This document shows positions 56,385 through 64,000 of a stretch of 64,000 nucleotides of DNA, one piece after another. The notes under the pieces are model-generated. The model was not told the DNA's origin. It saw only the letters and a list, made by a program, of their open reading frames with translations, and made no database searches. The stretch comes from Proteles cristata cristata (taxonomy: Eukaryota; Chordata; Mammalia; Carnivora; Hyaenidae). The stretch spans positions 310,001-374,000 of the forward strand of contig JAESUZ010000432.1 of NCBI GenBank assembly GCA_017311185.1. The letters run 5' to 3'. The first letter of the stretch is position 1; each line of letters begins with the position of its first letter. Position numbers and translations under genes: made by a program.

Positions 56385-56510
56385 TTAATTCCACATTCAT
56401 TCATGCATCCATTCACTTCACAAATATTTATTTCGCACTGTGGACCAGGCACTGTCCTTGGCATAGTTAGTGTTTGAGTGCAACAGAACACTCCCAGCAT
56501 GCCTCCTAAC
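56385..56510 (-). mobile_element. L2 3'-end remnant, antisense
   Basis: 'attcattcatgcatccattcac' and 'cacaaatatttatttcgcactgtggaccaggcactgtccttgg' match the antisense L2 3' end (tgaatgaatgaa tail, gtgccaggcactg). Confidence 0.75.
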
Positions 56511-57017
56511 TGTCAGGTGGCCAGCACTGCCCTGGAGGGCGCATTCTGTGTGGTCTCCACTTCCTCTGCCGGAATGTCAGCTACTGGGGGGTAATGCATA
56601 TAGAACATAGGTCAATGTCTGATTATGAAAATACTTGGATGCCGATGGCATAGATTTTAAAAATGTCATATATACATGTATATTCTTTGGCTTTCCACTC
56701 ATGTACAGTATCTCCCTGCTGTATTTCCCAGTGCTCTATTTGGGTTAACTGGCTTATCTCCCACTGACAATCAGTTTGAACTTATTTCAGGAGAACGTCC
56801 TGATGTATTTAATGATAAAAGATACAGCAATATTTTAATATCCAGTTTTCCAATACCAATCATTAGGAACTGTTTTAATAATATATTTATTTCAGAAACT
56901 TTTTAAATGTGAACAAGGGGAAAAGATGAATTTGAAAGACATAGAGTTTCCAAAGTAAAAAATAATTGGGTGAAAGCTGTAACTGTGGGCCTTACTCACA
57001 TACCTTCAATTAGTAAC
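56511..57017. other. Unannotated sequence
   Basis: No repeat or gene recognised. The frame at 56,676-56,906 has no domain. Confidence 0.45.
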
Positions 57018-57850
57018 AATGTTTACTTAGTATCTACTATGTGCTAAAAAATTGTACAAGGTGGTATTCCTTTGTACATTGATTTGCATTTCCTTAACAG
57101 TGATGTTGAACATCTTTTTATAGACTCATTGACCCTTAATATATCCTCTTTGGAAAATTGTCTATTCAGGTCCTGTGTTCTTTTACTAAAATTTAGGTTA
57201 TTTTGTTCTTTTGCTATTGAGTTGTAGGAACTCCTGATATATTTTGGATATTAACTTCTCATAGATATACAGTTTGCAAATATGTTCTCATATTCCATAG
57301 TTTATCTTGTATTTTGTGGATTGTATCCTTTGTTGTGGAAACAACTTTTAGTTTGATGTAGACCGTCTTTTGTCTTTATTTTCATTTCCTATGCTTATGG
57401 TGTCAAATCTAAAAAATCTTTGCCAACGCCAATGTTAAGGAGCTCTTCCCTATGCTTTCTTCTTGTCACATACCTTAAATATATATACTTTTTTTATGCC
57501 AATCATATCTCATTTAAAAGGAGAAAAGGAGTGAAGAAATTACTCATTAAGATTAATTGATGGGGGGGAGATGTGCAAGGCATTGAGGCTATAATTGTGA
57601 AAAAATGTGACCCTTATCAACAATGAGCTTAGGGTCCATGAAAGTTAAATAAACCATCATGACAATGAGTACTGTCTTGAGGTTTGTACAGAAGGCAAAG
57701 GGAATACATGGGAAGCACATCTTTCTATTTTGGGGGATAAGGGAAGGTTTTATTAGAGAAAGATGGGGAGAAATTTGCTGAAGGAGGGACATAAAGGATA
57801 CACAAAGTGTTTAGAAGCTGGGAAGATGCACAGATGACTAGTATAGTTTA
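57018..57850 (-). mobile_element. L2 remnant, antisense, interrupted by an L1
   Basis: The L2 words 'cttagtatctactatgtgcta' (57,018-57,062) and 'atgtgcaaggcattgaggct', 'aatgagcttagggtccatga', 'gataagggaaggttttatta' (57,566-57,850) are in antisense L2 order. An antisense L1 (57,063-57,540) separates them. Confidence 0.65.
57063..57540 (-). mobile_element. Ancient L1 ORF2 end, antisense, inside L2
   Basis: 'ttgatttgcatttccttaac', 'tattttggatattaacttctc', 'agtttgcaaatatgttctcat' and 'gtgtcaaatctaaaaaatctttgcc' are in antisense ORF2 order. Confidence 0.82.
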
Positions 57851-58231
57851 TTGATTAAGCTAATGTGTCTTCATGTGCTGCAGCTTCAAACAGGAAATGT
57901 AAGACTTGAATCTCCACCTCACAGAGGCTGATTCATAAACATCACATGAAATGAAAAATGTTAGATAATGAACATGAGAATATGGCATTTCCAACTTCAG
58001 TCGGGTGGCCTCTCTTTATAGTAAAGACTTATTTTTTAACTGTTATTTACTTCAATCATCAGTATAAAGGTAATGAGTCTCTTTATACATTTCAAATAGA
58101 ATAATGAGGTTTACCTATTAGGTCTTTTATCTGACAAGTTCCTTTAAGCAAAATAAATACAACAATACTGACTATACATAGTTGTTCCAAAAATAACACA
58201 CAAATATTCAGAAAATGGGTTTGATTTTTTT
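57851..58231. other. Unannotated sequence
   Basis: AT-rich. Nothing recognised. Confidence 0.45.
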
Positions 58232-58243
58232 CATAATTTTTAA

Positions 58244-58510
58244 AGTTTTTATTTTATATTATATTTTATTTTATTATTTTATTTTATTTTATTTTATTTT
58301 ATTTTATTTTATTGAGAGAGCACGAGAAAGAGAAGGAGAGAGAGCACGAGCAGGGAAGGTGCAGAGAAAGAGGGAGAGAGAGAATCTGAAGCAGACTCTA
58401 TGCTGTAAGCATAGAGCCTAATGTGGGGCTTGAACTCACAAACTGTGAGATCACGACCTGAGCCAAAATCAAGAGTCAGAATCTTAACCAATTGAGCCAT
58501 CCAGGCACCC
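58244..58510 (-). mobile_element. Older felid SINE, antisense, with (ATTTT)n tail
   Basis: The A-rich tail has grown into an (ATTTT)n tract at about 58,250-58,312. The head is 'gagccatccaggcacccc'. Perfect 12-base duplication CATAATTTTTAA at 58,232-58,243 and 58,511-58,522. Confidence 0.95.
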
Positions 58511-58522
58511 CATAATTTTTAA

Positions 58523-58984
58523 TATTTAATTCATTAATCTGGAATTCATATTTAATACATTTACCCACTAAAAATTACATCATTCCAAACAAATCAGTGC
58601 TCCTTATTCAGTAATTTTGTCTCAACTATAGAGGTATTTGGCCAGGGTGATGGTCTCAATTCTTACCCAAGACATTCACTGAGAATATAAAGCCCAAGAA
58701 CAAAACAAAACTCACATCATTTAAGTCACAAGAATGACTCACAGGAATAAAACTCCATCATTTACTATAAAGTACAGGGCCTGCAGATTTACCTGATTTA
58801 ATCTGAAACCTAAAAAGTAAAATCCCTTATTCACTGATTGAATTGGATAAATTTATTTGTTGCTTAATTCTACTCTAAAATGTTTTTCTTCTCCTCATTT
58901 GATAGGACCACAGTTTCTTTAGATATTTCCCTATCATCACATTGAACTCACTTCATCAATTTTATCACCTCATTCACATGATTG
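58523..58984. other. Unannotated sequence
   Basis: AT-rich. Nothing recognised. Confidence 0.45.
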
Positions 58985-60900
58985 ACATATAGCCAGTGAG
59001 AGGCACTGCTGTAGACATTGATGTAGAACCAATGCACATATGACTCCTTCTTTCATGAAGTCTACGTGCTACTGGGGTTAGTTTCCTAAAGAAGTTAGAC
59101 AGAAAGTTCAATAAGATTATGGAAAACTAACTGAGTGGCTTCTTTCATTAGTTGGTCAAGAAGCCCCTTCCAAAAATAAATAAATAAATAAATGAAGGCT
59201 GTAAAAATCAGGGAGGATACCTGATTGGAGAGAAGGAATAGTTAGTGAGTTGGAATTGAACATCGTGTACTCAAGTGCCTGTAAGTAAGTTAGTCAGGCC
59301 AGAACATTGTAAATTAAGGAGGGAAAGGTTAAGAGATTAAACCCACAGGCCAAATCTTGCAGACGCTTTTAAGCAAAGATAAATTTGGGATAAAAAGCCA
59401 GAAAGTCCTAAAAAAGGATGTTACATGGTCACATTAAAAAAATATCTCTATTGATTGCTATATGAAAAATGTATTTTAAGGAGCTAGAAGGTAATAAGTG
59501 AGACAAAGATGCAATTAATTAAGGGACAGAGGATGGTGACTCGAATAAGGAGGTAAATGTGGAGGTGGTGAGAAACGGCCAGACTCAGGATGTATTTTAA
59601 GCGTGAGATAAATAAGACTTGGTGATGGATTGAATCTGGACACTGGGTGCAGAAGAGGAAATCAATAATACTGAGATATTACTTCAACATTTGGAATTTG
59701 AAAAACACAATTGGGAGAGTTCTATTTTGAGCAAGTTACATTTAAAATGCCTATTTCACATCCAAATGGAAATGTAAAAGGCACAGTCTGATATATGAGT
59801 CCAGGGTGATGGAGACAAGTCAGGGTTAAGGAATATATTTGAGAATCATTGATATATAGGTGTATTTAAAGCCACAGAAGAGCTGATATAGTAAAGAGAA
59901 CAGGTAGATGACCAAGATAAAAGAGCCTGGGAGCATGTGCCACAGCATTTTGAAGACAAGAAGAGAAAGGAGATAAACAAGAAAAAAGAAAAAAAGAGAA
60001 AGTTAATGGGAGAATATTGTAGATGGAACATTCTGTTTTGGTAAAACAGAAAAAGCCCAGGGGGAAAAAGTTCAAGACGGGAAACATGGTCAACTGTAAC
60101 AGATATTGGAAAGCAGCTGGGTAGGCACTGGATTTGAGCACCCAGTGGGAAGATCCAGACCCAAGGGCTGACTAGAGAGGGCTGAGAAGGGAATACGAGG
60201 TGAAGAAAGGCAGACAGTGTCTATACAATAAATAAATACTGTATCAATAACACATACTTTCTTGTGCTTCTATTAAATGGAATAGAGACAAGGAATAGTA
60301 GCTAGAAAGTGTGTGGGGTCAAGGAGTCAAATGACTGATGATTTTATTGAAGGAAGACATGATTGTATGATAAAACAATTAAAACAATAACAACAGGAAT
60401 ATTGGTGATGGCAGGGAAACATGAGATGCTGGCAAGAACCAAGTCTTTGAGAAGAAAGACCAGTTCTCAAGTGAGGGTGAGTCTTTGACAGAAACTGAGA
60501 CAATGTATTCACTGTAATAAGAAGGAAATTAGAGAAGAGGGAGTGAATGCAGGTGGTTTCATTTGGTGGTGAGAAGGAAAGGGAAAATTTGTCATGTCAT
60601 TTCCATTTTTCTCAGTGATATGAAAAGTAAGACCATCGGCAGAAAGAGAAAGCGGACTCGATTTAAAACATGTTGAGGCGATAGAAGTTGTCACATAGAT
60701 ATTTTAGAAAGAGCAAAAAATATACATAAGAAAGTATGGACTGGTTGCTGGACACTGATAGGTATCCATTTGTAATCTGTGGTCATGAATTGGAGTGAGT
60801 CCCTTCAGCATGCTAGTGCAATGCTCTGAGGTGTCAGAGGGACTAGATAAATTCTATGAGCATTGATTTTCTATCACAAGAATTTAACAGGAGGAAGAGA
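58985..60900 (-). mobile_element. Long L2 (CR1-clade LINE) remnant, antisense
   Basis: Begins with the L2 3' end ('gaggcactgctgtagacattg', 'ttcatgaagtctacgtgctactgggg'). It continues into antisense ORF2: 'ggaggtggtgagaaacggcc', 'ggtgatggattgaatctgg', 'acatttaaaatgcctatttcacatccaaatgg', 'tgatatatgagtccagggt', 'gtatttaaagccacagaag' and 'atggtcaactgtaacagata'. About 1.5 kb is well supported. The right edge beyond about 60,600 is uncertain. All frames are decayed. Confidence 0.78.
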
Positions 60901-61140
60901 GGAGGGAGCTAACAATGTCTGTAAAAGAGAAGTTATAGCAAACTACCATGAAATCTAAGCTGGATCAGGAGAAGTTAACAATAAAGCAGGGCAACAGAGT
61001 AAGAAGAGGAGGTGTCAGTGTTGGTGGTGATGAAGTTGATGGTACATCATGGAAGAGAGGCAGGTGTTATCCAAGTAAAGGAAAACACCTAGGGGGTGAG
61101 GAGATGGAGTGAATTAAAGTATTACCTACAATGTTTTTAG

Positions 61141-61330
61141 TTTTTATTTTTTTAAATGCTCATTTATTTTTGAGAAAGAGAGAGAGAGAATGGAAGCAGA
61201 GGAGGGACAGAGAAAGGGAGACACAGAAACTGAAACAGGCTCCAGGCTCTGAGCTGTCAGCACAGAGCCCAACACGGGGCTCAAAACCATCAACCACGAG
61301 ATCATGACCTGAGCTGAAATCAGACACTTG
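61141..61330 (-). mobile_element. Felid SINE, antisense, head missing
   Basis: The A-rich tail, GAGA run, 'ctgagctgtcagcacagagccc' and 'catgacctgagctgaaatcagacac' are present, but the about 30-base head is absent. It was truncated at insertion or deleted. Confidence 0.92.
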
Positions 61331-61744
61331 AAGTCTGATGGAATAGTGACAGAGGCAACATGAAAGGAAAGGTGTTAGGCCAGATGACAAAGTTATTTAA
61401 TACTAAATAGGAGTGACTGGAGAACCCCAACATAACAGTAATACAAGGAGGTAGCAGAGGTGACATGAAGACATGAAATCATCATGAAAATCTAATGAAA
61501 AGGAAAACTCTAAAAATATTTCATTTCTATTTCTAGAGTCTATATTTTTAAATAAATAGTTATTACGCTCAACAATATAAAGACAAGTTTTTTTTCACTT
61601 TTAAATGACCATCTTACAGCATAGAAATATAACAAATATATACACACTAAAAAAAAAGACTTTAAAACAAAGAATTCACCTCTGTAAAATGTTTTTACTT
61701 ATTAAATATTTGTATTTATAGAAATGTATGTATAGAAAAAATTC
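61331..61744. other. Unannotated sequence
   Basis: It could contain more decayed L2. Nothing firm. Confidence 0.4.
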
Positions 61745-61975
61745 AAAGCTCTGCTTCGTCTTAGAATAGCAGTTGGAATATTTTTTTCTGCAAAGGATCG
61801 TAGTATAAATATTTTAGACTTTGTGGGACATATAAACTCTATTGCAACTACTCAACTCCACCACAATAGTGCAAAAGCAGCTATGGGCAATATGAAAACA
61901 AATGAATTTGTGATTTTGGTCCAATAACTATTTATAAAGCCCAGGTGATGGACTTAATTTAACCTTTTGGTCTTT
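61745..61975 (-). mobile_element. DNA transposon fossil, hAT-Charlie-like, antisense
   Basis: 'gtataaatattttagactttg', 'gcaactactcaactccacca', 'gcaaaagcagctatgggcaat' and 'ggtccaataactatttataa' follow the order of a common non-autonomous hAT-type repeat whose consensus starts CAGGGGTCGGCAAACT. The family name is not certain. Confidence 0.6.
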
Positions 61976-62419
61976 TTTTGTCCACACCCGAGTTAGAGTC
62001 CAACACTCAGAATCTGAGCTCAAAATTCTAGGGGATTATAAAAATTAATAATGACGATGTCTCTATATCTATAAATAAGCAGTATTTCAAACCAGGTTTT
62101 ATATGAATGAATATTTTGCCTTATAAATACTTAAAATTATAACAATTAAAGGCAACTGAGCTATTATTCATGGCTATTTGACATTCTAAATATACATTAT
62201 GTAAACATATCCAGTATTGACATCATACATCAGTGTCACACATATGTATGCCTTTAAAAGACAAAATAAGATAAAAGATTTTTTGGGGAAAATTGATCAT
62301 CCCAGGTCCTCTTAGAAGAGTTCATTTAAATTCCCTAAAATATAATCTTATAATAGCTATTCATGGTTTACAAGATCGAATTTAAAAAAAGAGAATAAGG
62401 TATTCAAAAGTGATTTAGA
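61976..62419. other. Unannotated sequence
   Basis: AT-rich. Nothing recognised. Confidence 0.45.
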
Positions 62420-62652
62420 GGAGTGCCTGGGTGGCTCAGTAGGTTAAGCATCTGATTTGGGCTCAGGTCATGATCTCACAGTTTCTGAGTTCAAGCCCTG
62501 TGTCAGGCTCTGTGCTGATGGCTCAGAGCCTGGAGCCTGCTTTGGATTCTGTGTCTCCCTCTCTCTCTGTTCCTCCTCCACTCACACTCTGTCTCTCTCT
62601 CTCTGTCAACAATAAGTAAAGATTTAAAAGTAAATAAATAAAAATAAAAAAT
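62420..62652 (+). mobile_element. Felid SINE, older subfamily
   Basis: The head is GGAGTGCCTGGGTGGCTCAG, followed by the CT-rich middle and a tail with AAATAAATAAAAATAA. The duplications are unclear. Confidence 0.93.
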
Positions 62653-63242
62653 AATCAAAATTCTTTGGAAGTGATGCCACAGTAAACTTCAGGACAATGT
62701 AGCCTTCTAACCTGCTTAATTAAGATCATAAAATGCATGAGAGACAAAAGGAAAGTAAAAATAAGGGGAGTGATTTGACTGGCAAGTACGGTAGGTGCTA
62801 AGGCAGTGGTGTCACTGCCCACTTCAAACATCAGTGGTCTAAACACACACAGACTTAAAGATTAAGACTGTCAGCAGTAGATGAAAAACAGAACCCAACT
62901 GTAGGTTGGCCACAAGAAATAAATTCAGGCCACACTCCATGCTGTTCTGCCATAACTTAGTCTTTCCAAACTGCTCCCATGGATGCAACCTCTTAGCCTG
63001 GACATGGCCACTCCTGTTCACTACCAGCTAAAAATATCAGATAATACAGTGATTAAAATACCCATGCTTCTTCACTGAGTGAAAGGGCGAGGCATCTCCC
63101 AATGTTGTTGGCATAGTGTTCAATGCAGATAATTATTTAATTATTTAATCTTCCCACTTAAAGGTTTATTGCCCCCTGCCCCACGCCCTGTCTATTTCCA
63201 GCTGACCCCAGGTTCCTGGAAGAGAGTTCATTATAGTGCTCC
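62653..63242. other. Unannotated sequence
   Basis: No repeat or gene recognised. The antisense frames at 62,655-63,021 have no domain. Confidence 0.45.
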
Positions 63243-63256
63243 AGTAGTGGTCAATT

Positions 63257-63476
63257 CCTTATTTCTTTGTTAAATTTTTTTAAATGTTTATTTATTTTTG
63301 AGAGAGACAGAGATAGAGTGTGATTGGGGGGAGGGGCAGAGAGGGAGACAGAACCTGGAACAAGCCCCAGGCTCTGAGCTGTCAAAGCCTGATGCGAGGT
63401 TCGAACCCACGAACCATGAGATCATGACCTGAGCCGAAGTTGGATGCTTTAACCAACTGAGCTACCCAGGTGCCCC
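63257..63476 (-). mobile_element. Felid SINE, older subfamily, antisense
   Basis: Tail 'aaatgtttatttatttttga', B-box reverse GGTTCGAACCCAC, head 'gagctacccaggtgcccc'. The duplication AGTAGTGGTCAATT / AGTAGTGATCATTT lies at 63,243 and 63,477. Confidence 0.94.
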
Positions 63477-63490
63477 AGTAGTGATCATTT

Positions 63491-64000
63491 TCATCATGGC
63501 ATTGAGCCTCCTGGAATTTGACCTGATTTAGTACTTGAGACTAAGCGTCTAAAATTCCTAGAGAATGTGGCACAACAGAGCCTGTACTGATCAAGTGATC
63601 ACATATGTTACACAATTGAATATTCACTTGGTCAGTGCTACTGTAGAAAATAGTCTGTGCCTTAAACTATTACATTTCCCACTAGACTGTCAATTAAGTA
63701 TTATCAAATTCCCCAATATATCTCCCTGTGGGTATGCCTTGAAATTGCCTGTAAACAGTTTTTGTCTCCTTTAAGAGAGGATTTATCCCTAATATTGGAT
63801 CACCAGATGGCAAATTTAAAACCCCAGAAAGGAGGAGTTTATTATGACCAATAATACCAGATTAACAAAAACACTCCCACATTTGCTTCTCTTGGGCTGA
63901 TAAGGTTTCCATTTCTGATTTCCTTAAATGTGTTTCATCCCCATACTTATTCTTATATGAAGAGTTTTTACACACCATAGGCAGCCACAACCCACTCCCC
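63491..64000. other. Unannotated sequence to window end
   Basis: No repeat or gene recognised. The frame at 63,565-63,774 has no domain. Confidence 0.45.

Overview
This is vertebrate nuclear DNA, almost certainly from a cat-family (felid) genome. The main evidence is about 30 copies of the tRNA-Lys-derived carnivore SINE in its felid form: a head like GGGGCGCCTGGGTGGCTCAG, an RNA polymerase III B box like GGTTCGAGCCC, a CT-rich middle and an AAATAAA tail. Two L1 elements of a young lineage share the 3' end TTTGACAATAAACTATTTG. Canid SINEs have a different head. I found no host protein-coding exon, tRNA, rRNA or CRISPR array. The window is AT-rich and reads as intergenic or deep-intronic sequence. 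Nearly all recognisable content is retrotransposon.

Layout. 1-8.6 kb: unannotated AT-rich sequence with SINEs, one carnivore L1 3' end (3.6-4.5 kb) split by two SINEs, an ancient L1 (6.1-7.1 kb) and MIR remnants. 8.6-31.4 kb: a nearly continuous LINE pile. It holds an antisense L1 that keeps its 5' end but lacks its 3' half (8.6-12.9), an antisense ancient L1 (12.9-19.15) interrupted by a young antisense L1 (15.7-17.6), and an older sense L1 (19.15-30.3) interrupted by a young SINE and by a full-length young L1 (21,745-28,681). The full-length L1 has an intact ORF1 and a broken ORF2. 31.4-46 kb: two L1s with 5' inversions (31.7-33.2 and 39.9-40.4), an MLT1 solo LTR (35.7-36.2), ancient L1/HAL1-like fragments, and two SINEs stacked in one target site (40.5-41.0). 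46-56.4 kb: mostly unannotated, with young SINEs, a SINE split by an L1 (50.5-52.6), two MIRs, and a stretch at 55.7-56.3 kb that looks like a possible conserved non-coding element. 56.4-64 kb: three L2 remnants, one about 2 kb long, a DNA-transposon fossil and more SINEs.

How the parts relate. L1 supplies the endonuclease and reverse transcriptase that move both L1 and SINEs. Target-site duplications and A-rich tails at many insertions show this directly. Nesting gives a relative order: L2/MIR/ancient L1M, then MLT1, then older carnivore L1s and older SINEs, then the young L1 lineage and the young SINE subfamily. I see no convincing new biological system. The points most worth checking are the intact-ORF1/dead-ORF2 L1, the long antisense frame in its 5' UTR, the double SINE in one site, the 5'-complete but 3'-less L1, and the conserved-element candidate.
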